Assembly: GCA_947561715.1 (NCBI GenBank)
Contig: OX387201.1
Span: 14,832,001-14,896,000, forward strand
From: Ascidia mentula
Taxonomy: Eukaryota > Chordata > Ascidiacea > Phlebobranchia > Ascidiidae
DNA: 64,000 nt
Reading direction: 5' to 3'
A program made the translations under genes and the position numbers. Positions 1 through 12,535 of the stretch are shown piece by piece (position 1 is the stretch's first letter; every line of letters starts with the position of its first letter). The notes beneath the pieces are model-generated. The model was not told the DNA's origin, did no database searches, and saw only the letters and a list, made by a program, of their open reading frames with translations.

Positions 1-2225
1 TGTTGTTTTGTTTGTACTAGTTGACAGCTTTCTTACCAGTCAAAGTTCTTTTTCTTGGCGCATCATACCACGTTTTGTTCCAAACTCTGTCTAAAAGATA
101 AAGATTTGAATTTGCGATGGAAATACTTATCATATATGCAACCTACCATTAAGCTTGTGTTTTTGTGGAGTGGAGTAGTAGCCGTCGTTGTGTGTCTGAT
201 TGAACATCCTTCCGCCTAAAATTGCAATGCAATCGGTTGATAAGTAGTTTAATTATTGACGTCACTCAGTTTTGGATCTGTGTCTTCTAACCGTGCAACG
301 GGATGTTGTTTGGCACTGCGTAGTGAACAGGAATCCTTTCGAAACTAGAACTTTTTCTCCAGTCGTGACCTGGTAATAGAGGAAATTGTAGTTTAAGAAC
401 ACGTGCATTAAATAAACAAAACTTCTCACCATCCAATGCAGCGTTCTCCGATTTTCCTTTGAAATTAATTTCGCAGTATGAATTTTCTCTGTAAAATATT
501 GTTTTGTTTGCAAGTACACTGAAAAATACAATAATCGGTGCCCGTCTTGTAGGATGCAGTTCGTGTCGTTACGTTTATCACAATTGGCCAAATCGGGCCC
601 TGAGCTTTAAAAGGGTGCGTCAGATAGCCGAAAAGTGTCATATTTCAAAATTTTGCCTGTTTAGGTGAAAGTTTATTTCCCACTGCCGACCCCTGCTAAT
701 TATATCATATACCGTTTTGTTTTGTGTGATGCTTTCTTCGAAGCAAGGTCACTTAATTCCGTTGTTTCTTTTGGAAATTGTCGGTCCTCTTGTTTCCGCT
801 TTGACCTTACCAAGCATACTGCTGCTGCTACAACAATGACCAACAAGAAAAACCCGCCCCCAGCTCCACCCGAAGCGGCGTACGTCAGCGAATTATCTAA
901 AACAGCAACATTTACCACTATTCTTGAAGTCAACATTTTGAAATTGTTTTAGATTTGGTTCTTTTATTTGTAGTTTTCGATATCCTAATTACGCACATAA
1001 ACAGTTGTTGCCCTTTACTTAGGCATTGTAAAATCTTGCCATTTACCTGTTTTCTCTTCTGTCGACAATTCTTCAGAAAAATAACCTTTTCCTTTTTCGC
1101 ATTTCTCACACCTCGTTTCAAATTCATTTGTTTGATTGGCTGTGCAGACATTTAATTTAAGAACTTTCGATTTAGGAAGATACCACACATACGAACATAC
1201 CGTTGCACATTAGACTGAGCTTTCCTTGAAGTAGACATGACCTGATTTCTTCACACATCCCGTCATCACTGCAGAGATACGCGGATCTTAATTTTGTCCA
1301 GTTCCCCCAGCAAGGCTGATTTTGGCATGACATGTTAATCTGAGTATTCATTCCGCTTCCGATACAGTTGTAACTGACTTTATCTCCTAGCAATAACAAC
1401 AAATATTGCCATTAAGCACTTGTTCATCTTTTTTTTTCACTTTTTTTAGTGTGAAGGTTACGCTTGATAAGTTTACCACGAGAATATCGGCTAATTCTCT
1501 TACAAATATCGTGAATACCCAACGAAACGTTCTCGCTTTAATGATTATATTTTTCTACATGGCTTTACTTTCTCCTCAAATTAAATGCATTCTTTTTTTC
1601 TTATTTGCTAAACTGTTTGCTTGGGTTTACTTTTTTACCTTCGTGGCATTGCATCAAAATATTTTCCGGGTTAGTGGCGCAGTTTTTGCTGCAGCGCGAG
1701 CTCACTGGTTTCCAAGTTCCGCGACAAGTTTTTTCATCATACGTTCGAAACTTCTGGGTCCTGTTGCATTTCTCGTTGTCCATGCACAGAGAAAAGTAAG
1801 TCGCATAGCTGTCATAGCAGCTTCCCCCAGATGATATCTACGAAATATGTAATAAACAGTTTTGTTAAGTTTGTGGTTGTCGCTAGTGTTGTGTTTTGAT
1901 TCTTGAACCGTTTTGTACCAATTAATGTTTCAACTTTTACCTTCTGTCTTTTCCAACGTCGACACAATTTGCCACATTCTTTTGTCTCAAATTTTTCAAA
2001 CACTTTCTCCATATTCACACAAGCCAATCCTACTCGCCGTTCACGACTTTCCGAGTCGATACAAGTGCACACCCTTCTTGTCGTATTCCCGATAAGCGTG
2101 GTCTCCCACTTTGCGCCATAGGTTTGATTTCCTGAACGTCTGTTGCAGCTGATCGTTATTGGAATGACCAGTGCTAAAACTTGTAATACTGCTAAAATCG
2201 ACATTTCCAATCGTAGAAAGTACAT
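1..2225 (-). CDS. Receptor gene C: TSP1-like type I membrane receptor, 3' end beyond window
   Basis: Third gene of the minus-strand receptor cluster; it runs off the left edge. Exons inferred from splice sites and phase: 2225-1941, 1771-1639, 1386-1201, 1139-1047, 896-713, 488-430, 215-147, 90-37. The ATG at 2225 opens a hydrophobic signal peptide. Exons 1-3 are cysteine-rich and match gene B exons 1-3 in order and phase, including the C-x-G-x-W-x-P and W-G-x-W-T-K signatures of degenerate TSP1 modules. Exon 5 holds a Gly-rich stretch and a single membrane span followed by RSKRK, a stop-transfer signal. The tail exons contain SYCEI and GYYSTP tyrosine sites. An alternative donor directly after the span (at 810) would end exon 5 early; the longer exon was kept because it joins exon 6 in frame. 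The ligand is unknown. The gene starts about 460 bp after the stop of gene B. Confidence 0.68.
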
Positions 2226-2300
2226 CTAACTTATCCCAAAACTCTTGTGCACTGATTTATCTGACGAACATTTTTTGTCTTAAGGCAACCAAGTCGCATA

Positions 2301-2306
2301 TTTATT
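2301..2306 (-). terminator. Poly(A) signal AATAAA of receptor gene B
   Basis: TTTATT on the plus strand reads AATAAA on the minus strand. It lies about 380 nt after the stop of gene B and just 75 bp before the start codon of gene C. The two receptor genes therefore sit almost back to back. Confidence 0.4.
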
Positions 2307-2687
2307 ATCTGTATCGTATTATTAGTCATCACCCGATCGTAAGCATTCGTTTTACGTCAGCAAACTGTCTAGGCCAGAAGTCACCCTCCCTGCTATGCCC
2401 TCATCATATTACAGTCTTAAATTGCAACGTATATAGACGTCTCGTTCCTGCTGCCGGAAGTAATAATATGCTTGCATATACAGTCTGGTTGTATGGGTCG
2501 TAGCACATGCATTCACGGAACTATAGGCATTTTCAGATTCCTTTGAACTTTCGTCGCAGAAATATGCATTGGCTTTGTGTACGAAGTGCCCGAAAACAAA
2601 AACATCTCATACAATTTTCGTTCTGTATTATTTCCAACTATAACATTTCAGAAGCGCTATAGATTTAGAGGGAGTAAAAAAGTGAAG

Positions 2688-5578
2688 TTAAATTTTCACG
2701 TATGATGGATGTGAATCCTCTGAGGGCTGCACAATGTCCACATAATCATTTCCTCTTAATCCGAGATTAACGTAACTCCCTCTGCTCCCAGTGCTGATGT
2801 CTGGATAGACAGCATTCAAAAGTTAGTGTGATGAATGGGTAAAGTTGCAGATAGATATTTTGTTCACTTAAATATAACCGTTCGGAAATTTGGATCTACC
2901 ATCTTACCTGATGTAAGCCCCGGGCTGGATCCTGTTGCGCCGATCTGTTGACTGGAATAAATGGCCATAACATTATTTTCTAAACAAGCCACCGATAGAA
3001 TAGTACTTACCTTGTTGCGTAAGGATGGACATATATGCTTCCCTTGTTCTGTGACTGCGTTTCTGCAGTTTCGCCGCCGAATCGATATTCGTCTACTTCA
3101 TCTGTCTCTAAAAGTCGGACTAATTTACGAATGTCGCCTACTACATGTGTAGCCTTTTTTAATTTTTAAATTACCCACCAACAACTTGCAGCATGCTGCG
3201 TTCTTGAAGGCCGGCTTGAATGCTAAAAACACACACGCCGTTTTTTTTGTGTTACATATCAATTTCTGTAATGCCATTATTGGACAAATACACTCAAAGG
3301 AATGTGTTTGTCAAGTAGCTTAGCGATAAAATAACCAACAACTACCTTTCGAATTGTGCAATCCTTTTCTTCTGTTTGTGTATGTAAAGCAACAGGGGTA
3401 TTATGAGAAGTACCGCCACGACACCCAACGCTATAGCGCTGATATGATATGCTACAAATCAACAAACATAATTAGGTTTTTGGTGCTTGCGCGGTAAAAA
3501 ACTGGAATGCTGTTGCACTTAACTGTAATAAAACGGGATGTTTTCGGTTCCGCATGTGCAGGTTTGCTTCACTGACGCAAGTGAACAGTTTTGTCTGGAT
3601 CCGTTACATTCACTGTGGAAGTAAGGTTTAATTAGACGTTCGCCTCGAGAAACACAGGCAGCTGGTTTTGGTGTTTACCTTTTTTTTGTTGGTGACTCCG
3701 TGGTGGTGATGTTTCCTCTTATGTGATTCCACCCACTCCGTGAGTCATTGCACGGCGTTGTGTTGCACGCATCTTGCCTGACGCGAACCGCTGACGTACC
3801 TGTGGTGTATGTAGATGTTACTTGCTTTGAGCCAAATTAGAAAACACAACTACGTCGTCTAGTTGGTTGTCCTAATGTTGCTTTTGGGGTTTTTAAAACC
3901 GTTGCAATGCGTGTTATGTTACATTTTATGTATGCCGTTGTTTTTGAATGTATACATTTAGTTACACACATATCAGTCAATCCTTTTTTATTGATTATAT
4001 ACATGCTACGACCTAAACCACACACATTATACATCATTATCTATGGCGATTTACAATATAAACAACTAGAGTGTTGCAAAAAGGTGATGGGGTGCAATCA
4101 ATAAAGTTTTTTAGGGATTGTTATATGATTGTTAGAGGTGTGCTGTGAAGAAGTCAATCTGTGTTATCTACTACCATTGTGCGGGGCAAATTAAAACTTC
4201 ATCAATTTACGTACACTTTCAACGTAAGTTGTGCAATACTATTTTAATGTTAATGTGGTACATGCAGGCATATTTACTGTAACTTTAACATCGTCCAAAA
4301 TAGCGCCACGTACCGTCACACAGCAAGCTCGGCTTTCCGGCGTAATAACACCTGCTTACTAACACATTAACTCCACCTCCACACGCGTGGGAGCATCTTT
4401 GCACTTTGGCCCACTCGCCCCATTCTGGGCAGGGCAAAGTGTTGCAAGTCTGGTTTGTAGTGCGACGGATTAACACCGAATCACTGCCGTTCGTGCCTTT
4501 GCAATTGTGAGATGGTAGAAGTGCATGAACCCCTGGAGCTGTCAAATGTACATAATAGTAGACCTGATGTTAACTTTTTACAAATACATGCCAGGAAGTA
4601 AATTAAACTAAGTTCAACTCATAACAAACAAGTACATACACGATCAGTTGCCACACACACAAAATCAGCCACGCAATAAATTAAATTTAAAGGGAGGAAA
4701 AGGGAAAATATAATTTAGACAAAGAAATGCCATACAAACACATTCAAATGTGCAGGCAAGGTATAAACACAAACCGCGCAAATCTGTATTTGTACACGAA
4801 AACAATCGGTATCTTGAACGCCGAGCATCTGTTCCCCGTTCATGGAAGCATTTAAAGGCATTAAAACGCTCATAAAAGTTTCATAAAATTAAAACGTATA
4901 GGCATCTCACCCCGTACACTCAATTGCTGACATGACAAGGTTTGCCTCAAAAATCCCCCACCGCATTTAACAGAACACGTAGAATTACTCGGCAACCACA
5001 TTCCGGTGCAACTATTCGGGTTGTAGCAGCGTTGATACCTTATTCTCGAACACAAGGGAATATTTTCGCATAGTGATTGATGGGAAACAGTGGAGTCATA
5101 GCATATCCCTGTACATGAATGAATCGCCTGAAAAATGTAAGTTTTTTCACAGTGATGGTCAAGATAGTTGTTTCATTATTTAACACAGCATACAATATAC
5201 AAGTGGCATATAGAAGTTGTAACTCGTATGGGTTTCCTAAAACAGCGCGATTTAGTCTCAAAAATACTGTAGTAATTCTCGCAAAGGTAACAATATCTAC
5301 TTTAACACTTGTACCTCCGGCTTTTTCCACTTTCCTTGGCAACCACTGGAACAATACGTATTTCTGGTCTCCAGGTAATAACTATTCTGCTCGGCACATT
5401 GCAAACCTTGTTGAGCAATTCCATTAATCTTACACGTTCTGTATCGCGCCCTCGCACAGCTACCCTGTCCACTTTGGCAGTTCGTCCAAGGAGACCAACC
5501 TGCCTGACAACGGCTTGTACAATTTAAAACAATTAAGATATACAGTGTATTTGACAGAGTGCTCATTTTGCGACACAT
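2688..5578 (-). CDS. Receptor gene B: TSP1-like type I membrane receptor with a cytoplasmic ITAM
   Basis: Ten exons: 5578-5347, 5108-4911, 4538-4314, 3799-3679, 3612-3524, 3451-3346, 3222-3179, 3137-3011, 2951-2908, 2800-2688. They sum to 1,299 nt, exactly 433 codons with stop (432 aa), which supports the model. The start is ATG 5578 or 5566; the second leaves a cleaner signal peptide. Residues about 27-220 are two to three cysteine-rich TSP1-like modules (GWSPWTNC, WGEWAKVQRC, CGGG). A membrane span lies at about 291-313, followed by HKQKKR. The tail has VDEYRFG, SIYVHPY, then YVNLGLRGNDYVDI at 405-418, which fits the ITAM consensus YxxI/L-x6-8-YxxI/L, and a final YVKI at the C-terminus. The ITAM implies SH2-kinase (Syk-like) signalling; that is inferred from the motif. 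The exon 1 donor (GTGGTT) is the weakest call. Confidence 0.75.
2733..2774 (-). other. ITAM coding segment in the last exon of gene B
   Basis: The segment encodes YVNLGLRGNDYVDI: Tyr-x-x-Leu, six residues, Tyr-x-x-Ile. This spacing is the immunoreceptor tyrosine-based activation motif. A third site (YVKI) forms the extreme C-terminus ten residues later. The frame is fixed by the preceding exon phases and by the stop directly after YVKI. Confidence 0.7.
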
Positions 5579-5894
5579 TTAAACAGGCTTGTTCATTTAA
5601 AAAAAATAAATGTTGATGATAATAGATTGGTCGGGTTGTTTGCGTTTACTGGTACGACGAGCAACGAACGGAAGCACTGGAATAGGAAGGAATTTACATG
5701 AGGTGTTTGGCTGTGCGTCATCGTAAAATGTACAAGTGGTGGATGTTACCGGTGTTCTTTGTATGTACAATGTTCGTACAACGATTGCATACAAACAAAC
5801 GTAGTTGAAGAAAAAGTAGAAGCTCAATACGACATATTTCATAAACGTCGTTACGAAGTACACTTGACGAAAAATACATAAATCAACAATAAAA

Positions 5895-8800
5895 TCAGAA
5901 CTTTTTGTTCGGTGGAATCAGAGCTGCTTTCTTTTTTTGTCCATTCAAACCAGTCTTACTCAAATCTGGTTTCGTATTCTGATTCGCACCTGGAGATTGT
6001 GTTGCACCACCTAGTCATAGCGTATATGTTGCACGTTTTTTTACGAAGCATGACCACTTGTCTTGCTAATTAAGACATCTAGCGGCTATAGTTACTTTTT
6101 CTTAATTTTCCTGATATTTTAAAAATTAATAAAAACAAATAATAATACTACTTAAATACAATATTGGAAAAACAACGTCTGGAAATCAACATGCTAAGGT
6201 TGTTTCATTTCTTTACCTTTAAACATTTCTGCAAGCTTTGCTCTGGTGGCGTCCACGCTTCCGTTTTGTGGTTCCTTGGATGCGATGCTAAACAGATTTT
6301 TGATGGATAGTTTTGTTGATACTTTGGAATGTATAGTTAACTATTTGATGTTGATGGTGAATCTTACTTGTCTGTGGTATATGTTTCATATGGACTCTCC
6401 TGTTTCCTGGCTTCTGTTGCCAACTGCAGTTTCTTGGCAAGAGCTTGGACTTTCGCGTTAGCGTTGGGTTGTTCTGGAATTAAAGTAGAATTATCCACAT
6501 CTGCGGCACAAACAATATAAGGAAAAATCCATGTCCAAGTTAAATTCCTTGTTGCAAATAACTTAATGAGCTGTAATTGGCAAACTAAGAACATTTCGTC
6601 GGGTAAATAAAACCAGTTTACAATCACTGGCTTCGTGTGTCTTGGTGCGTTCAGCAAACCAATCCACTTTAAAATGTGTTGTACCGGGTTCGCGTAGTTA
6701 ACTACCGTTTCCAACTTTACATTTGTGCAAATTTATCCACATTTGGGAGCATAAATGAAGAAACTCTCGAATGGATATTTTGTCCCCATTTTTATAATTT
6801 TACCAACCTTTATTCGATGCTTGTTGATTTGGTTGTTTGTGCGATAGCGGCTTCGGTGTCAAAGGTTTTGGTTTATTTTGCTGCTTCTGGGATGCATTGC
6901 TATTGGCTTTGAGATGATTTTCTTCGCTTGTGGTTGATCTAAGTTTTAAATTTTGTAACAGTTTAAGTTTAAACTCGACTTGTTTAAAGACAAACTCGTT
7001 AACTTACGGTATTGAAAACTGAAAATAGGCTTTGACCACCAGGTATCATAATGAATTATGAATCTGACGCTCTTCTGGTGGAGAACAACAAATATACACC
7101 TTTTGTTTAAAAAAAACTGTGTTTTAGCTGTTATGCCCTTTTGTTCTTTTTCGTCGCTCAATTTCTTTGCGCAGTGGGTTCGCTTCGCTACTGTGTTTGT
7201 TTTATTCTCTGAAGAAGCCTAGTCGTACGTACAGGCGAAACGTCAGAAAATACAATCTTTTTTTAAACAAAAGGTGTATATTTGTTGTTCTCCACCAGAA
7301 GAGCGTCAGATTCTTAATTCAACTTACGGTATGTTGACATATGTCTTCTTTTGCGGTGTTTGTTTGTTGGCAACAGTGCCGGTCTTTGTCACGCTCTTGG
7401 TAACTTTAAGAAACAAGGGATGTACGTGAACGATATTATAAAAGAAATTCACTAAGTGTGATTTGGAAAAGTTACCCTTGTCTGCTGTATTTTTTATTGG
7501 CCCAGGTTGGACTTGATCGTAGGTGACCATTCCGTCTGCACCTAAAATTGAAACCAGCGTTTGTACACATGGGCTATCATACATTTTCCATTTAAATTTA
7601 TTTTTTGTAATAAATGGTTAAAGTATCCAACCTGCAGAAAAGTTAGTCAGAATGGAAACAGGTTTAATTTCGGCGTCTTCGTAGTGTTGATCTGATCTAA
7701 AACCAAAATATTAAAAAGTGATGCAATGACAGTATGGCACAACCGACAGATATGCGCAAAACAAGCACACCGGCTCCCAGTCCATCACATTTCTTGCTAA
7801 TGTAAAATTTCGAATGATGTAGTCGGCAAACATCATTCCTTAAACAACTCTATTGCTGAAAAATATATTTTGGTAGAAACGCTGTTTTGATAGGAACTGA
7901 AAATTTTCCCAACCGCGCGTTTGCGGAACTGTCCAACCAATAACTCTCTATTCAGCCAGAAATAATCTATGACGTATTGTTGAAATACCATGAACGAAAC
8001 TGGCGGAAGGTACAACGCATGTGTAGTTTGTATACTCACAGTAACAAATTAGGCATGACGTAACCGTTTTCATCTTCTCGATGCATCTGAGGTTGTTGGC
8101 TCACTTGGCAAACGTTGATGTAATCTTAGAAAAAAAGGAACGTTTTAAATACCTCATCGGGCATTTCGCTTGAAATTTTATCCTTACCAGGTTTTACTGT
8201 GGCAGCCTCCGAACAATTCTGGTGATCGCTTTGGCCGTCCGAACTAAAATCGTCGGATTCGAACTTATTATTTCTGTAGAAGGCAAAGATACGGGGTTGT
8301 TTTAACCACAAAACATTGTATATCTCTTTGTAAACTCTATAATTTTATGCTCCTGCAAACAAAATCTTACATATGGTTGTTCAGCTCGTATTCATTCCTG
8401 TTGCTTGGTTTTGTCGAGTAGAACACTTTTTTCGGCGCATTTTGCTTTTTTAAAGGTTTGCCATTTTTCTTGTTGATTTCAATGGTAATGTAGCCTTTCC
8501 ATCTGGCAACAAAGATCAATGCCACGAACAAAGCAACGATCCCCAAAATTCCCAAAACAGGACCCGCAACACTGCATCCAGAATTTGAGGCACTTCCAAA
8601 GGCTTCCGATGGTTTGATGGCGTCATGGCTTTCGCAATATGGATTTACCAAACTTGGCTTCCAGACACCAACACAGTACCGTCGCAATGTACCTAGAAAT
8701 GTGGAAGCGCGTTCAATTCGCACCTTGGAAATGATTGAATTTGTGCCTAATTTGCACACTTTTACTACATGGTTTTGAGAATTTTTTGTCTAAGCTGAAT

Positions 8801-11552
8801 AGAACCAGGATGTTCGTGCAATGGCAATACTTTGTTCACGCGTATGACATTATAGCACGCGGATTTTGGAGGAATATTTGTGATGTTGAGTGGAAGGGAA
8901 CGTGCAGGAACTTACGCCAAACTTAAATAGGTTGACTGGCATCGCAGCAAAGGCATTGTACCTTGGGCCAACCAGGTCTAAAGTTATATAGTTGTCAAGA
9001 TGCACTGGTGTGGAAACTGCCAGGCGACCGTCACGCATACGTAAAGGTACTTTTGTAGAAAAATTGCCATGTCTTTTGTGACTTACTTGTGGCATTACAT
9101 TAACAATTATGTGCTAACGCGCTCACCAATATTCGATCCACAGTGGTCGGTCGCCCAACTGCTCCAATGATCGCATGGTGGCGCTGTCGAGCATAGTTCC
9201 AGTTGTATTTGACTATATGGTCATATATGTTCAGTAAGGGTTTTTTGAGCAGTACGGAACATTGTACTTACCACCAAGTGCAAACTCTGTAATCGTACTC
9301 AATGCTAATGTCGCTTTCCGTTTTTCCCTGACATTTACCGACCACCAGACCAGATTTGCAGTTCCTTTGAAGAATTGTGATATGTTAAAATGGTTAACGC
9401 ACAAACAAATGTTTTATGCTAAGAAGACGTAATTTTCAATACGAAGCAAACAATAGCCTTCACAATGCTTCCATGAAGCATTCCCAGGAAGCAGTGACGT
9501 AGTATGGCTGGAAAATTTGCTATCCATTCAATCGCCTTTCGAACGAAGGCGGAATGAACGGTTTATACCAAGTAGGTTTTGTTTTTGAACCTGTGTCTCT
9601 TATTTACGCCGATTCTCTCCTGGACTGTTGCGTTACAATTGCTCCATGCGGTCCAGGTCGCCCATAGCGAAGGACAAGGGTTGTTTTCGCATGGTTCCGT
9701 TTTAACTGACGAACCTGCGAAAAAATTGCAATAAAAGTCTAGTTTTCAGTGAGTAATCGACTTCAGCACGACAGACATGTTTGTGCATCCTCCAACTTCA
9801 TTACAACGATAACGTAACGGTACAAGTAGTTATTAATAGTTATTAAAAGTACGTTTAAATATTTCTACTATATGAAACCCAAGCAAATAAAGTGTTTCCA
9901 ACTGGTAAACCCAGCGCGCATGTTCGGTTTGCTTACCTGGGCACTTATTTGATTGCGTGCTTCCTTGATATTCGCACATTCTGGTGTAAATTTGAAACCC
10001 AGCGCCACAGGTTCGACTGCACGAACCGGAGGGTGCCCACGAATGCCAGGTTGGACAATCTTGTGTGTTGCAAGACTCATCTTTATTTGGCGATCCTGCG
10101 GTTTACAAATGTCTCACTTTCATGGTATACTCATTTGTATTTGTACACTATATAGCAATATCGGCTTTAGGTTCGTTATTCAAATACCTACATTTTGAAC
10201 ATATGTTTACAGTTAGTGTTTACCCTGACACAGGCTTATGTCATTTAATCCTTGGTACAAGCATTGCCGTGTGTAAGATTGTATTCCTGCTCCGCAAGTT
10301 TTCGAGCACGCGCCAGACGTTGTCCAGCTCGCCCACGATGGACAGTCTTGTGGGTTGCACATCTCTGTATCCACTTTCTCCGTATTATTGCCACCGAACC
10401 CGGCGCAATTATAGCTTGGACTACCGCCTGTTTAATAGTAAAACAATAACGAAATGCAATTTGTGAATCCATTTCGGAACATAATGTCTACACCGCGTAG
10501 TTTATCACTCATGGTTCCATGTTTCTTTTAATCTGGTCACCGGAAATTTGCTTAAAGCTGACCAATACAATAGTGGTGCAAGAATGCTATTGTTTTTAAG
10601 CGGAGGTTTTTAAACGTTTTTATGTTGCCTACATAGTGACGTGCAAGTCACTCACCATGTAGACATTTCCTTGTCACATTTTTTAGACCTCCTGCGCACG
10701 AACTGCTGCATGTACCAGGAATTGTTGTTATGCCTCCAAGACACGTGGGCCACAAATAACAACTTTCTACCACTTTAAGGGTGCACCCAGAGGTCTTGCA
10801 TCGATACATGCTGGTTTTGCGTCCATCGTAACAGTTTCCATCACACGTTGTCTGAAAAGCGTGTAATTATTGTGAACGCCGCACCAGGAAGTCGCGTCGC
10901 GCAGTTTCCAAATCCCTGTGTATTGTTTTTGTTAAACAGGTTTCTAATGAATTGTGAAAAATCTAACAAGGCATTATCTTTAACAATCGTATAGATTCAA
11001 ATGCCCTGCAAAGGTGTCTTTTGTCTGTTTTACGTTTGAAAAACACGTTGTGACAAATAACTTCCTCATTGCCGGTGAGATAGTCATGTGAATGATACCA
11101 ATTTGTTGAAACTACAAAACTACAACACTTGCTTGTAATTTACTTACGCTGTTGTACAAGGGCAGACCATCCGGGACACCGTTGTCACAAGCTGCAGCAC
11201 ACTCGCTACCATACGTGCGTTCCACCTGAACCCCGGTACCACAAAACACTCCTTTCTGCCCACATGCGTTGGTTTGAATTTTCAAGCACGTTGTGACGTT
11301 GTACCAAGTACAGTTGTTGCATCCGATTTCTTTGCACGTACGGTTCTTGTCCGCACAAGCATCCAACCCAAGGCAGGCCGCTGTCTGATTGACGCAAGTG
11401 CAGTTTGGAAGTATTTTATTTGTGCAGTTGTAGGAGATCGTTGTGCAGTTTTCCGATGTTGTCCATTCGCTTGCCTTGATCAGCTGTGACTGCCAACCGA
11501 GAAATAACACAGCGGCTAGAAACACTGAGACTCTCAACATGACTGTGCTCAC
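5895..11552 (-). CDS. Receptor gene A: large TSP1-repeat type I membrane receptor with tyrosine-motif tail
   Basis: Eighteen exons: 11552-11148, 10851-10656, 10427-10224, 10095-9937, 9714-9591, 9364-9272, 9212-9127, 9049-8916, 8723-8371, 8273-8188, 8103-8040, 7696-7632, 7541-7476, 7403-7328, 6938-6808, 6500-6368, 6287-6217, 6010-5895. Their sum is 2,562 nt, exactly 854 codons with stop. ATG 11552 gives a signal peptide of about 28 residues; ATG 11540 is possible. Residues about 30-425 hold N-glycosylated cysteine-rich sequence and TSP1-like modules (SWASWTTSGACSKTCGAG in exon 3, WHSWAPSGSCSRTCGAG in exon 4, WATWTAWSNC in exon 5, HWSSWATDHC in exon 7). Residues about 425-515 are an unrecognised membrane-proximal region. 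The membrane span is at about 519-540, then RWKGY. The tail of about 300 residues carries NEYEL, GYVMP, HYEDA, VTYDQV (ITIM-like), TYVNI and YETY, mostly one per small exon, and ends in a Lys-rich segment. The ligand is unknown. Confidence 0.8.
7011..7332. mobile_element. Fold-back insertion flanked by 12-bp direct repeats that copy a splice donor
   Basis: Inverted arms lie at 7061-7116 and 7258-7312 and are nearly identical as reverse complements. The insert is bracketed by the exact 12-bp direct repeat AACTTACGGTAT at 7011-7022 and 7321-7332. The right copy contains the 5' splice site of gene A exon 14 (minus-strand GTAAGTT), so the insertion apparently duplicated that donor. The interior contains GGCGAAACGTC, a motif also seen near 17,640 (GGTGAAACGTC). 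Confidence 0.6.
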
Positions 11553-12535
11553 AGAATAAAATTTGTATGTGTGTCTTTTTTGCTCTTAGCTCCTAAACAA
11601 TTTCAGAAGATATACCTGTGAAAAAATGTATTGTAAGTGACATACGTCCGCTAACAAAAATAATACGACATATTTAGAATAACAATAAAATAAATTCCCG
11701 CGTTTAATTAAACACATTCTCTAGGTCTATAGGGGCGATCAGTTAAATTTGCAATAGATTTACACAGTTTACGTGCTATGTTACCCACACAGTACTGGTG
11801 TAACGTTTGAGAAATTTTCTTATAAATGAAAGCAGAGTTTCTTCATACCTACGACTTCTGTAAAGTTTTTTTTTTAAATCTTTCAAACCTAAACTATAAA
11901 CAATTTTATAACAAAATACAGCTTAATCTTTTTCACTCCTACCACAGAATGTAATACCTTCACACAAATCCCAAACTGATAGAACCGCAGGAAACACTAA
12001 CAACGGATTTACTCATAATAATGAGACTGACCTATAGGCTGAAAACATTGACATTTTCTTTATTTAAGACGTGTCGAAAAAAAACTCACGTTTCATCAGT
12101 TTAAAAATGGCTTCGTTGGTCTAACTCCACAGTTATATAGAACTGTCTTGGCTGACGTCACAGATCGTAGACAATAAGGCTAGCGTGGGTACTTGTCTTC
12201 TGTTAATGGAATCGCTGTACATGCAACAGAAACTGCCACATCATCTTCAACCAGTGCGTGACTGATATCAATGATATGTGACGTCACCACCCTCGCGAGC
12301 CTTATCTATGATTTGTGACGACATTCAGGTCAGCGCCATATAATCCAAAAGCTAGACCAACAACGTCGTTTTTAAACCGATAATTACATACGTTTTTGCC
12401 GTGAAGCATGGCTCAGTCTCTTTATTCGGAGGATGACAAAGTTCTACCTTTTAGTATATTTTACGCTGGTTCTATCTGAACTTTCTGCAGTTTTTTTACT
12501 GTTCTATTGACAACTGACGATGTTTCGAATATTTG
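11553..12535. other. Upstream region of receptor gene A; no gene recognised
   Basis: AT-rich sequence with no convincing exon. It contains two palindromic cAMP-response-element-like sites (TGACGTCA near 12,154 and 12,280), about 600-730 bp upstream of the start codon of gene A. Whether they act on gene A is not known. Confidence 0.3.

Noticed and set aside
8367..8370. TAA directly after exon 9 of receptor A as the end of the protein
   Set aside because: The stop lies inside a strong GTAAGA donor, and nine downstream exons chain in frame to a total divisible by three.
8850..9095. ORF continuing past the exon 8 donor of receptor A
   Set aside because: The continuation after KFG is intronic: a GTAAGT donor and the next exon restore a consistent phase.
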